This document shows positions 6,839-13,433 of a stretch of 25,856 nucleotides of DNA, in pieces (position 1 is the stretch's first letter; each line of letters opens with the position of its first letter). The stretch comes from an uncultured Eubacteriales bacterium (lineage in GTDB: Bacteria > Bacillota > Clostridia > Oscillospirales > CAG-272): NCBI GenBank assembly GCA_934378145.1, contig CAKXXW010000023.1:1-25856 (forward strand), written 5' to 3'. The notes below the pieces were generated by a model. It saw nothing but the letters and a program-made list of their open reading frames with translations. It ran no database searches and was not told the origin of the DNA. The position numbers and the translations under genes are program-made.

Positions 6839-7159
6839 ATGAACAAGGCATATAATGATCAATATGAAAGCAACTGCAAATTCATCGTCGTGGAACATCA
6901 AAACAGCGTCAAGGCACCGGCGTCACCCGAAAGCCTCATAGGCGCTATCGCATCGTCCCGCTTTCTGAATATTTTCCATGCGGTGTGCAGCGTGATATTT
7001 TTCTTCGCCTTCATCGGCATAATCGGCGGTATGGATGCCGGTACCGTATCAGTCGGACTCGGAATCACCGTTTCGATATTCATGCTCTTTACCGAGCTTC
7101 TCTGCTTCGGCATAAAGGCATTCTTCAAACCGTCGGGAAGCAACGACTCAAACAAATAA
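6839..7159 (+). CDS. Small membrane protein, divergent from the S24 repressor
   Basis: A 106-residue protein of no family I recognise. The N-terminal 40 residues are hydrophilic (MNKAYNDQYESNCKFIVVEH). Two transmembrane helices follow at about residues 45-67 and 71-94, with a short Ser/Asn-rich tail, so the tail and N-terminus are predicted to lie on the same side of the membrane. The start at ATG 6839 has a GGAGG site about 9 nt upstream. A perfect-consensus promoter drives it and a bidirectional terminator follows, so it is a single-gene transcript. Its divergent arrangement with the S24 repressor makes it a plausible target of that repressor; this is inference. The strong promoter and clear translation signals make a real gene likely despite the small size. 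Confidence 0.8.
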   Translation: MNKAYNDQYESNCKFIVVEHQNSVKAPASPESLIGAIASSRFLNIFHAVCSVIFFFAFIGIIGGMDAGTVSVGLGITVSIFMLFTELLCFGIKAFFKPSGSNDSNK

Positions 7160-7190
7160 AGTTCCGGCTTCAATATTATTTATAATAAAA

Positions 7191-7240
7191 AAGATCACCG
7201 CGCGTTCGTTCCACACAGCGGGTGACCTTTTTTTATTTTT
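7191..7240. terminator. Bidirectional terminator between convergent genes
   Basis: Hairpin pairing GATCACCGC (from 7193) with GCGGGTGACC (ending 7227), with a small bulge. It is flanked by an A-run on the left and TTTTTTTATTTTT on the right, so it can serve both the small membrane protein gene (+) and the XRE membrane regulator gene (-). Confidence 0.85.
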
Positions 7241-7901
7241 CTTTTTCCTCTTCCTTGCCCTCATCCGGAGCGGCATCGGAGCCTTTCTTTTTACGGTGAA
7301 GGAAATCCGGCACCAGCGAGGGAGTCTTGAGCCTTGACCATAGCGTTATGGAAATCTGCGCCGGTATACCGATGAGGAAAAGCATCCACACGACATGGCC
7401 GAGCGTCAGTATATGGACAAACACGCTCGTCAGCAGCGACCACACCATGACCGAGATGATGAGATAGTTCAGCCGCTTTCTCCCCCAAAGGGTATTGAAA
7501 ATAAGAAGTATGATCGTCGTCACCGGCACGCTGTAAAGGAAGGCGAGCCACGGACTGTTCATGCCGACAAGATTGCCGTAGATAAACGAAAGGGTCGCTA
7601 TCATCCACACGACCGAACAGGCGAGCAGCGTTATGACAAGATAGCTTGCCTTGCGCTGTTTTTCCTTCGGTGCCGCCTCCTCGGCAACAAAGTTTTCGTC
7701 GATCAGGTCATCAAGCGTCACACCGAAGTATTTTGCGATCTCGGCGGCGACCGCTATGCTCGGACACGATTCTCCCTTTTCCCATTTGCTTATGCTTTTG
7801 TCGGAATAATGGATAGCCTCGGCAAGCTCAGCCTGGGTCAGTCTGTTTTTCTTCCTGAGTTTGACAAGATTTTCCGAAAGTATCTCATTTACGCTTTTCA
7901 T
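7233..7901 (-). CDS. Membrane-anchored XRE-family regulator
   Basis: 222 residues. Residues 8-66 are a typical XRE helix-turn-helix (KLRKKNRLTQAELAEAIHYSDKSISKWEKG) with the following dimer-type helices. A short charged linker leads to four predicted transmembrane helices (about 86-108, 117-138, 145-165, 168-188) and a highly charged C-terminal tail ending in EGKEEEKEK. XRE proteins fused to four-helix membrane domains are common in Clostridia and are thought to sense membrane or envelope state. The gene is divergent from a glycosyltransferase/acyltransferase operon, and the shared 183-bp region contains an array of GTAGAAT half-sites, suggesting control of itself and that operon. The -10 hexamer is so close to ATG 7901 that the transcript is predicted to be leaderless; no ribosome binding site is visible. 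Confidence 0.88.
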   Translation of the reverse strand: MKSVNEILSENLVKLRKKNRLTQAELAEAIHYSDKSISKWEKGESCPSIAVAAEIAKYFGVTLDDLIDENFVAEEAAPKEKQRKASYLVITLLACSVVWMIATLSFIYGNLVGMNSPWLAFLYSVPVTTIILLIFNTLWGRKRLNYLIISVMVWSLLTSVFVHILTLGHVVWMLFLIGIPAQISITLWSRLKTPSLVPDFLHRKKKGSDAAPDEGKEEEKEK

Positions 7902-7907
7902 ACCTAA

Positions 7908-7936
7908 AGTATACCACCGAACAGGGGTCTTGTCAA
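7908..7936 (-). promoter_or_regulatory. Promoter of the membrane XRE regulator (leaderless transcript predicted)
   Basis: On the minus strand TTGACA (7936-7931), 17-bp spacer, TATACT (7913-7908). The initiation point is expected about 7 nt after the -10, at or next to the A of ATG 7901. No Shine-Dalgarno sequence is present. Confidence 0.8.
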
Positions 7937-8021
7937 GTAGAATTCTCGATTCTACTGATAGTAGAATTGACTTTTGATTATTCTACTATCTATTCGGAAA
8001 CTGTAGAAAAGCAATTTCTAC
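7937..8021. promoter_or_regulatory. Array of six GTAGAAW half-sites forming three dyads
   Basis: Dyad 1 is GTAGAAT-N5-ATTCTAC (7937-7955). Dyad 2 is GATAGTAGAAT-N12-ATTCTACTATC (7957-7990), an 11-bp perfect repeat. Dyad 3 is GTAGAAA-N5-TTTCTAC (8003-8021). The first three half-sites begin exactly 12 bp apart (7937, 7949, 7961), as do the last two (8003, 8015). Dyad 1 abuts the -35 of the XRE regulator promoter and dyad 3 ends 7 bp before the -35 of the GT8 promoter. These are probable binding sites of the adjacent XRE regulator; the binder is inferred. Confidence 0.75.
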
Positions 8022-8028
8022 GATTCTC

Positions 8029-8057
8029 TTGACTGAGGCGTCAAAGCGGCATATAAT
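8029..8057 (+). promoter_or_regulatory. SigA-type promoter of the GT8/PlsC/CrtO-like operon
   Basis: TTGACT (8029-8034), 17-bp spacer, TATAAT (8052-8057). The predicted start is near 8064, about 20 nt before ATG 8085, which has an AAGGAGG site. Confidence 0.85.
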
Positions 8058-8084
8058 AACGTCACAACCGCAAGGAGGTTAAAT

Positions 8085-9026
8085 ATGAATACCAATACCA
8101 AAAGATCCATAATTCCGATATTCTTTTCCACGGATAACAATTATGCTCCCTTTCTCGGAGTTGCAATACAGTCGATCATCGAAAATTCTTCGAAAGCTTA
8201 CGATTACAGGATATATGTGCTGACCACCGACCTTTCGTTTTCAAACCGTATGCGCATACGCGCCTCGGCAAAGGGACTTGCAACGGTCAACTTCGTAGAT
8301 GTAAGGCAGGAGCTTGAGAGAGTCAAGGATAAGCTCCATATCCGCGATTACTACACCAGCGCGACCTACTTCCGTTTTTTTATTGCCGGAATGTTCCCGC
8401 AGTACAAAAAAGCGCTCTACCTTGATTGCGACATAGTCGTCAGCGGAGATATTTCAGAGCTTTACAATACCGAACTCGGCGACCGCCTTGTCGGAGCCAT
8501 TCCGGAAGAAGTAATGCTCAATGTCGGCGTTTTCGGGAAGTATGTCGACACGGTACTTGAAATGCCTCACCGTGAGTATTTCAATGCCGGAGTGCTTGTG
8601 ATGAACCTTGACGGCTTCCGCCGCATGGACATCGAAAACCGCTTTGTAAAGCTCCTCTCCGAGCGCCGCTTCGATGTGACGCAGGATCAGGATTACCTCA
8701 ATGTTCTCTGCTACAAGAATTCCGTTCTTATTGATTTTGAATGGAACAAGACCCCGTTCGCCGATGGATTTTTTGCCGCAGGCAGAACTCCTAAACTCGT
8801 CCACTACAAGATCAACTGGAAGCCCTGGCACTACGACGGCGTGGTCTACGGCGACCTCTTCTGGAACTACGCCGACAGGAATGTCTATAAAAAGGCTATC
8901 AGAAAGATCCTCAGGGACTACACCCCCGAGGAGCGTCTGCGCGACAGCCTCGCCTACAAAAATCTCTACCGCCTTGCCGAGGCCGAAACGATAGCGGCAA
9001 TAGAAGGAATACCTCAGAACGCCTGA
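8085..9026 (+). CDS. Glycosyltransferase family 8 protein
   Basis: A 313-residue soluble GT8 enzyme, a family that transfers galactose or glucose from UDP-sugars with retention. Visible landmarks: IPIFFSTDNNYAPFLGVAIQSI at the N-terminus (nucleotide-binding start), the metal-binding DxD in LYLDCDIVVSGD (Asp114, Asp116), YFNAGVLVMNL (166-174), TQDQDYLN (200-206) and a late HYKINWKPW segment (from His240) that completes the donor site. The length fits LPS-type GT8 glycosyltransferases. The start is fixed by AAGGAGG 7 nt before ATG 8085 and by the promoter. It is the first gene of an operon with a PlsC-type acyltransferase (43 bp downstream) and a CrtO-like protein, which points to assembly of a glycolipid rather than a secreted polymer. 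The acceptor is unknown. Confidence 0.9.
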   Translation: MNTNTKRSIIPIFFSTDNNYAPFLGVAIQSIIENSSKAYDYRIYVLTTDLSFSNRMRIRASAKGLATVNFVDVRQELERVKDKLHIRDYYTSATYFRFFIAGMFPQYKKALYLDCDIVVSGDISELYNTELGDRLVGAIPEEVMLNVGVFGKYVDTVLEMPHREYFNAGVLVMNLDGFRRMDIENRFVKLLSERRFDVTQDQDYLNVLCYKNSVLIDFEWNKTPFADGFFAAGRTPKLVHYKINWKPWHYDGVVYGDLFWNYADRNVYKKAIRKILRDYTPEERLRDSLAYKNLYRLAEAETIAAIEGIPQNA

Positions 9027-9069
9027 AAAACAAGGAGGAGGCTCACCTCAGCCGAAAGGAGCGTCTTTT

Positions 9070-9894
9070 ATGGAAAAATCTCAGGACAGGCTCAACATTC
9101 TGAAAAAAATAGAAGAGTACGAAAAAAACGGCTGGTTTGACCGGGATGTGGAGGACGATCCGCCTACGGCTCCGCTTGACTACAAAAAGGTAGACTATAC
9201 GGGCAAAAAACTCTCGACACGGATACAGTCCGAGATCGCAAATCAGGTCGCAAAAAACTTTTTTGACGGTCAGATAAGGAAAAACAGGCTCATCATAAAG
9301 GAAGTCCGCGGACTTGAAAATTATCTTGATGTCAAGGGCGGCGCCGTTATAACCTGCAATCACTTCAATCCTTACGACAACTACGCCGTTTTCAAAGCGA
9401 TACAGAAGCCTCTCGGCAGAAAAAGGCTCTACAAAATAATAAGAGAAGGCAACTATACCTCGTTTCCCGGGCTTTACGGTTACTTTTTCAGACACTGCAA
9501 TACCCTGCCCCTCTGTTCATCGGCAAAGGGACTTGCGGCGCTATTCTCAGCGACCGATGAGCTTCTCGCAAGAGGCGAAAAGATCCTTATCTATCCCGAA
9601 CAGGGTATGTGGTGGAATTACCGCAAGCCCAGACCGATGAAGGACGGAGCATTCCGCATAGCCGCGCGGAGCGGTGCGCCGGTGATCCCCTTCTTTATCA
9701 CGATGGAGGACAGCGAATTCACCGACGAAAGCAACGGCTTCCCGATACAAGAATACACGATCAACATCCTTCCCGCGATCTATCCCGAAAAGGATAAACC
9801 GGCAAGATTTGCCTCACGCGTGATGGCTGACGAAAACTACCGTGTATGGAAAGAGGTATACGAGGACTTTTACGGCATACCTCTCACCTACTGA
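9070..9894 (+). CDS. PlsC-type (1-acylglycerol-3-phosphate) acyltransferase family protein
   Basis: 274 residues. The first 75 residues are charged and lack a membrane helix. The acyltransferase core begins near 78 (VRGLENYLDVKGGAVITCNH) and has the catalytic HX4D motif in NHFNPYD (His98, Asp103). The acceptor-binding motif appears as IYPEQGMWW (Glu177) rather than the common FPEGTRS, and GAFRIAARSGAPVIPF fits the final motif. Family members transfer an acyl chain to lysophosphatidate or related glycolipids at the inner membrane face. The altered PEQG motif and the glycosyltransferase neighbour suggest an unusual acceptor. The start at ATG 9070 has an AAGGAG site. It ends 1 bp before the start of the CrtO-like gene, so the two are tightly coupled. 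Family is secure; substrate is inferred. Confidence 0.87.
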   Translation: MEKSQDRLNILKKIEEYEKNGWFDRDVEDDPPTAPLDYKKVDYTGKKLSTRIQSEIANQVAKNFFDGQIRKNRLIIKEVRGLENYLDVKGGAVITCNHFNPYDNYAVFKAIQKPLGRKRLYKIIREGNYTSFPGLYGYFFRHCNTLPLCSSAKGLAALFSATDELLARGEKILIYPEQGMWWNYRKPRPMKDGAFRIAARSGAPVIPFFITMEDSEFTDESNGFPIQEYTINILPAIYPEKDKPARFASRVMADENYRVWKEVYEDFYGIPLTY

Positions 9895-9895
9895 T

Positions 9896-10468
9896 ATGGT
9901 CTATTTTATAATAATAGGCGCGGCGATGGCGCTCATCGTGCTTTTCAACTCGCTATTCCCCGGCGACACCGGACTTCTCTGGTATCAGTTCCTGCTGTGG
10001 ACGGCGGTAATGACGGTCGGCGCAATAGCGATACAGGGCTTTTTCGCCTTCATCATACGGCGCCTGCCAGAAAAACTTTTCGATTACAAAAGGCGATTTT
10101 TCCGCGTAACGGCAAGGGAGAAGCGTTTCTATAAGACGATCGGCGTCAAAAAGTGGAAAGACCTTGTGATAGAACTCGGTATGTTCACGAGCTTCTCGAA
10201 AAGCCAATTCAGCGATCCGTCCGATCCGGCTTATACCGCAAGATTCCTGCTTGAATCCTGCTACGGAGTGGTGATCCACATCTCCTGCATTTTCACGGGG
10301 GCGCTGGCTATGTTCATCTATCCGCCGCTGACTCTCCGCGTGGGGATATTCGTCGCGATCGTGAACGCCTTTCTTAATATCCTTCCGATATTCGTGCTGA
10401 GATATAACCTTGAAAAAATAGCAAAGATACACGAGCGAAACCTTCGCCGTTCAAAAAAACAGGAATAA
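9896..10468 (+). CDS. CrtO-like membrane protein (glycosyl-diaponeurosporenoate acyltransferase family)
   Basis: 190 residues with membrane helices at about 2-20, 27-50, 121-143 and 146-166. Between them lies a cytosolic loop with RRLPEKLFDYKRRFF, REKRFYKTIGVKKWKDLV, FLLESCYGVVIH and later a VLRYN segment. This spacing of P-K-F, V-KWK, E-x-x-x-x-x-IH and RYN matches my memory of staphylococcal CrtO, which acylates the glucose of the carotenoid staphyloxanthin. No carotenoid genes are present here, so a different glycolipid acceptor is likely. An in-frame GTG at 9842 would overlap the acyltransferase gene; ATG 9896, one base after that gene's stop, is preferred and probably depends on translational coupling, since no Shine-Dalgarno sequence is evident. 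A terminator follows. Confidence 0.7.
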   Translation: MVYFIIIGAAMALIVLFNSLFPGDTGLLWYQFLLWTAVMTVGAIAIQGFFAFIIRRLPEKLFDYKRRFFRVTAREKRFYKTIGVKKWKDLVIELGMFTSFSKSQFSDPSDPAYTARFLLESCYGVVIHISCIFTGALAMFIYPPLTLRVGIFVAIVNAFLNILPIFVLRYNLEKIAKIHERNLRRSKKQE

Positions 10469-10473
10469 GCATA

Positions 10474-10502
10474 TTGAAATGCGTCCCGCTATGTGTTATA
10501 AT
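10474..10502 (+). promoter_or_regulatory. SigA-type promoter of the yfcE-like operon
   Basis: TTGAAA (10474-10479), 17-bp spacer, TATAAT (10497-10502) with an upstream TG (extended -10). It begins 5 bp after the stop codon of the CrtO-like gene, and its spacer and -10 lie inside the terminator hairpin of the preceding operon. Confidence 0.75.
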
Positions 10503-10523
10503 CATAGCACGGGCGCATTTTTG
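10479..10523 (+). terminator. Rho-independent terminator of the GT8/PlsC/CrtO-like operon, overlapping a promoter
   Basis: Long stem pairing ATGCG-CCCG-CTATG (10479-10493) with CATAG-CGGG-CGCAT (10503-10518), with small bulges, followed by TTTTTGC. The loop contains the -10 hexamer of the downstream promoter. Transcripts starting there would lack the left arm and escape termination. Confidence 0.75.
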
Positions 10524-10559
10524 CTTCCGAATCACTTTACCGTTATAAAAGGATCGAAT

Positions 10560-11078
10560 ATGAAAATTTTAATTGCTTCTGATATTCACGGCTCGGCATA
10601 TTGGTGCAAAAAGGTGCTCGATGCCTTCAGTGCATCGGGTGCCGAACGCCTCCTGCTTCTCGGCGACCTTCTCTACCACGGCCCGCGAAACGACCTGCCG
10701 CAGGGATATGACCCCAAGGCAGTCACGGGGATGCTCAACGGCGTCGCCGACAAAATAATCTGCGTCAGGGGCAATTGCGACGCAGAGGTAGATCAGATGG
10801 TGCTTGAGTTCCCCATAATGGCGGACTATGCCTATATCTGCATCGGAGAGCAAAGGATATTCGCAACTCACGGACACCTTTTCTCGCCCGAAAAGCCGCC
10901 GAAGCTGCAAACGGGTGATATTCTCATCTCGGGTCACACACACATAACCTACGACAAAACGGTAGGCAGCTTCCGCTGTATCAATCCCGGCTCGGTATCT
11001 CTGCCTAAGGAAGGCACGAAACATTCCTGCATGATATGCGATGACGGTGAGTTTACCTTTGTAGATCTTGAAAAATAA
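10560..11078 (+). CDS. yfcE: YfcE-type metallophosphodiesterase
   Basis: 172 residues, a close match in length and motifs to E. coli YfcE, a Mn-dependent phosphodiesterase of the MJ0936 family. All metal and catalytic motifs are visible: ASDIHG (Asp8, His10), LLGDLLYHGPRN (Asp36), the highly specific CVRGNCDAEVDQM (Asn72, Asp74), FATHGHLF (His104, His106) and ISGHTHI (His126, His128), with the closing CINPGSVSLPK. It should hydrolyse phosphodiester or phosphomonoester substrates in the cytosol; the physiological substrate is unknown even for E. coli. The frame extends upstream to 10479, but that segment overlaps the promoter and terminator, so ATG 10560 with AAAGGA upstream is chosen. The isomerase gene begins 18 bp downstream and is probably co-transcribed. 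Confidence 0.9.
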   Translation: MKILIASDIHGSAYWCKKVLDAFSASGAERLLLLGDLLYHGPRNDLPQGYDPKAVTGMLNGVADKIICVRGNCDAEVDQMVLEFPIMADYAYICIGEQRIFATHGHLFSPEKPPKLQTGDILISGHTHITYDKTVGSFRCINPGSVSLPKEGTKHSCMICDDGEFTFVDLEK

Positions 11079-11096
11079 TTTATCGGAGGACATAAT

Positions 11097-11912
11097 ATGA
11101 ATCTCGGAGTACTGACATCTCTCAACAAGGATGTTAAGGAAAACATCCGCAAGGTCGCCGAAATGGGCTTCTCGCATTGCCAGCTCAAGTGCTGGAACAG
11201 CGCTTTTCTGACACCCGATTATGCCGAGGCGGTAAAAGGCGCCTGCGAAGAGTACGGCGTTACCGTGACCGCATTCTGGTGCGGCTGGGACGGAGGCTTT
11301 TCATACTGGAATTTCTACGAGGGTCCGCTGTCCCTCGGACTTATCCCGCGCGAATACCGCGCGGAGCGCACGAGAATGCTGCTCAAAGGCTCGGATTTTG
11401 CAAAGCTCATCGGAGTCACCGATGTTGTGACCCATGTCGGCTTCCTTCCCGAAAACCCGCTTTCGACCGAGTATGATGAGATATGCACACTTCTTCGCTT
11501 CATCTGCACAAAACTGAAGGCGAAAGAGCAGTATTTCCTCTTTGAGACCGGACAGGAAACGCCTATCACACTGCTCCGCACGATCGAAACGATCGGCACG
11601 GGAAACTGCGGCATCAACCTCGATCCGGCGAATCTGCTCCTCTACGGCAAGGCAAATCCGGTCGACGCCGTCGGAATATTCGGGAAATATGTTCGCGGAG
11701 TACACGCGAAGGACGGCAAATATCCTACCGACGGAAGGCATCTCGGCAAGGAGTACCCGATAGGTGAAGGACTTGTAAACTTCCCCCGCCTGATCCCGGC
11801 GCTGAAGGAAGCAGGCTTTGACGGCTCGCTCACGATCGAGCGCGAGATCTCGGGTGACCAACAGATAAAGGACATCGCCGCGGCAAAGGAATATCTTGAA
11901 AAACTGATATAA
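11097..11912 (+). CDS. Sugar phosphate isomerase/epimerase (xylose isomerase-like TIM barrel)
   Basis: 271 residues, a complete AP_endonuc_2-type TIM barrel. The opening MNLGVLTSLNKDVKENIRKVAEMGFSHCQL is typical. The four metal-ligand positions can be followed: FETGQE (Glu, near residue 151), CGINLDPANLLLYG (Asp), GVHAKDGKYP (His) and SLTIEREISG (Glu) close to the end. The family includes tagatose/psicose 3-epimerases, hydroxypyruvate isomerases and inositol-catabolism enzymes; the exact substrate cannot be read from the sequence. A strong TCGGAGGA site precedes ATG 11097. It follows the YfcE-like phosphatase in a two-gene unit, suggesting linked handling of a phosphorylated or free sugar, though no transporter or kinase is nearby. 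A perfect 17-bp terminator hairpin begins 5 bp after the stop. Confidence 0.88.
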   Translation: MNLGVLTSLNKDVKENIRKVAEMGFSHCQLKCWNSAFLTPDYAEAVKGACEEYGVTVTAFWCGWDGGFSYWNFYEGPLSLGLIPREYRAERTRMLLKGSDFAKLIGVTDVVTHVGFLPENPLSTEYDEICTLLRFICTKLKAKEQYFLFETGQETPITLLRTIETIGTGNCGINLDPANLLLYGKANPVDAVGIFGKYVRGVHAKDGKYPTDGRHLGKEYPIGEGLVNFPRLIPALKEAGFDGSLTIEREISGDQQIKDIAAAKEYLEKLI

Positions 11913-11916
11913 TAGC

Positions 11917-11955
11917 AAAACTCCCCTTGACACGGTTAGTGTCAAGGGGAGTTTT
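11917..11955. terminator. Bidirectional terminator with perfect 17-bp stem
   Basis: AAAACTCCCCTTGACAC pairs perfectly with GTGTCAAGGGGAGTTTT around a GGTTA loop. A/T runs on both sides make it usable for the isomerase gene (+) and the convergent small-protein operon (-). Confidence 0.92.
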
Positions 11956-11978
11956 ACCCTACACATATTTTCGGTGCG

Positions 11979-12326
11979 TCAATCAAGGATTGGCTTCTTT
12001 TTACCCTTTGTGTTGCGCGGCCACTCACGGATACGGGTTATATATTCAAGATTGACAGCTTCGTTGCCGTCCTTCTTTTCGACTATGATACCGCCGTCGG
12101 TCACTTCCCTGACCGTACCTTTTATGGCGGGATCGGTTCCCGTAACGGTGTAAATAATACATTCTTTTCCTATAAACTGTTTTGCCAACTCTTTCATAGC
12201 ATTGTTCTCCTTATTATGTTTTTTCTTTTTCAAAACATGCCTGACCGCCGCGATCCTTCTTCGCCTCGTTATCAACGGAATAATCACAAGGACATATAAA
12301 GCAAAGATGATGATAAAATATTCCAT
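11979..12326 (-). CDS. Small membrane-tethered protein with a C-terminal beta-rich domain (DUF6897-like, tentative)
   Basis: 115 residues. The N-terminus is one transmembrane helix (MEYFIIIFALYVLVIIPLI) followed by a very basic stretch (RRRRIAAVRHVLKKKKHNK). The remaining 70 residues (MKELAKQFIGKECIIYTVTG to the basic end) look like a small beta-barrel domain with GTVREVTDGGIIVEKKDG and the repeated-type YITRIREWPR. I associate it, without certainty, with DUF6897. An AGGTGG site precedes ATG 12326. A second in-frame ATG at 12197 has AAGGAG upstream and would yield only the soluble domain, so two products are possible. It lies 38 bp downstream of the DUF3169 gene on the same strand and is probably the last gene of the XRE-DUF3169 operon. 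Confidence 0.7.
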   Translation of the reverse strand: MEYFIIIFALYVLVIIPLITRRRRIAAVRHVLKKKKHNKENNAMKELAKQFIGKECIIYTVTGTDPAIKGTVREVTDGGIIVEKKDGNEAVNLEYITRIREWPRNTKGKKKPILD

Positions 12327-12364
12327 CTTCTTCCACCTGCCGTTTGATCTAAGTCGATCCCTTT

Positions 12365-13168
12365 TCAGGATATTTTATTGCCGGCTTTGGAATATCGCAT
12401 TGCTTCCTTATAGTACACCGACATATTGACTATCCAGACAAGACATACCGTAAGCGAAGGTAAAAATCCTATGCCGAACACGGGCGCGCAAAGGGCAAGC
12501 ACAACGGATAAAACCGTGCAGACAATATTCGTTGCGGAATAGGCTTTACAAGCGCATTTTCCGATAATGATTTTCTCCGCTTCATCGCAGTCGTCAGCCC
12601 ACTTTTTTTGAAACCTCATATCATAGACGGATGCTTTCTTTTCGGGATGCATCTGCTTAACGGTATCCACGCATTTTTGCTGAAAGAGGATCGCTTCAAT
12701 CATAATGATCAGGAAAGCGGTAATACCGACGAAAAACGCAATGGTTCTCTTCCTGTCGTCGAATATTGCAAGACCGCCGGAATAAGATGCCGCAATCAGG
12801 AAATAGGATACGATAAGTGTTGCACTTGTGATCCATATTACGGCAGACAACCTTCTGTCGATCGTATCCGAGACATCCTCATTTTCGCCATCCCACGCGC
12901 CGAGCAATTTCTTTGCGCTCCTGTAGATCGGGATACAGCCCGTCGGCACAACAACCGCCATTGCAGCCATAAACCACGGGGAGATATGCGCTCCGAAAAA
13001 CGCCCCTGCTTCTTTCAAAATGTCAACCACTTTATCCGTCGCGCCTTTTGCCGCGCCATAACCCGAATAATAACCGATCACGCTGCCGCCGATCGCACAT
13101 ACGATCGCAAAAAGCAAAAATTTCGGCAGAGCTTTTCTGTTCGCCCGCTTGATCTCGTCATTTTTCAT
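12365..13168 (-). CDS. DUF3169 family membrane protein
   Basis: 267 residues from ATG 13168, predicted to cross the membrane five or six times. Helices lie near residues 16-36, 63-80, 107-132 (VIWITSATLIVSYFLIAASYSGGLAIF region), 141-160 and a C-terminal pair ending in VCLVWIVNMSVYY. The layout, with KNDEIKRANRKALPKFLL at the start and a cytosolic loop MHPEKKASVYDMRFQKKW..CDEAEK in the middle, fits DUF3169, a family of unknown function found in Firmicutes next to small XRE repressors. The upstream frame extension to 13228 lies inside the repressor gene; AGGAGG 7 nt before ATG 13168 decides the start. The gene overlaps the repressor by 11 bp. The pair resembles repressor/membrane-effector couples, with the function of the membrane protein unknown. 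Confidence 0.85.
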   Translation of the reverse strand: MKNDEIKRANRKALPKFLLFAIVCAIGGSVIGYYSGYGAAKGATDKVVDILKEAGAFFGAHISPWFMAAMAVVVPTGCIPIYRSAKKLLGAWDGENEDVSDTIDRRLSAVIWITSATLIVSYFLIAASYSGGLAIFDDRKRTIAFFVGITAFLIIMIEAILFQQKCVDTVKQMHPEKKASVYDMRFQKKWADDCDEAEKIIIGKCACKAYSATNIVCTVLSVVLALCAPVFGIGFLPSLTVCLVWIVNMSVYYKEAMRYSKAGNKIS

Positions 13169-13376
13169 TGTCGTTTTCCTCCTGTAAATAAAAAACTTCT
13201 TCAACCGTAACGCCGCAGACCTTTGCAATCGTCAGAGCGAGGGTAACGGACGGTGAATAATCTCCCCTTTCTATCAGACTTATCGTCTGCCGTGATACAC
13301 CGCATAAGCTCCCCATTTCCTGTTGATTGACATTCAGCGCGGCTCTGCGTTCCTTCAAACGGTTTCGCAGTATCAT
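13158..13376 (-). CDS. Small XRE-family repressor
   Basis: 72 residues consisting only of a helix-turn-helix (RLKERRAALNVNQQEMGSLCGVSRQTISLIERGDYSPSV) and the C-terminal VEEVFYL typical of the YozG/YgzD-like group. It acts as a dimeric DNA-binding repressor. The frame extends to 13415, but AGGAGG 6 nt before ATG 13376 fixes the start. The promoter region carries two dyads GACAA-N6-TTGTC, one over the transcription start and one just before the ribosome binding site, so autorepression of the operon is likely. The gene overlaps the DUF3169 gene by 11 bp and is probably translationally coupled to it. The start-proximal position and tiny size are normal for this family. Confidence 0.92.
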   Translation of the reverse strand: MILRNRLKERRAALNVNQQEMGSLCGVSRQTISLIERGDYSPSVTLALTIAKVCGVTVEEVFYLQEENDNEK

Positions 13377-13389
13377 GCAGCACCTCCTT

Positions 13390-13430
13390 GACAACTTTGC
13401 TTGTCTAAATGACAATTATATTTGTCATTT
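13390..13430. promoter_or_regulatory. Tandem operator dyads GACAA-N6-TTGTC
   Basis: Dyad A is AAATGACAA-N6-TTGTCATTT (13407-13430), a perfect 9-bp repeat covering the predicted start near 13427. Dyad B is GACAA-N6-TTGTC (13390-13405), with identical core and spacing, ending at the ribosome binding site. A related palindrome TTGAC-TT-GTCAA (13451-13462) overlaps the -35. The likely binder is the XRE repressor encoded just downstream. Confidence 0.75.
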
Positions 13431-13433
13431 GAT

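Noticed and set aside
7937..8021. GTAGAAT repeats as a CRISPR-like array or attachment site
   Set aside because: The units are 7-bp inverted half-sites with short spacers between two promoters, without cas genes, integrase or direct-repeat/spacer structure.
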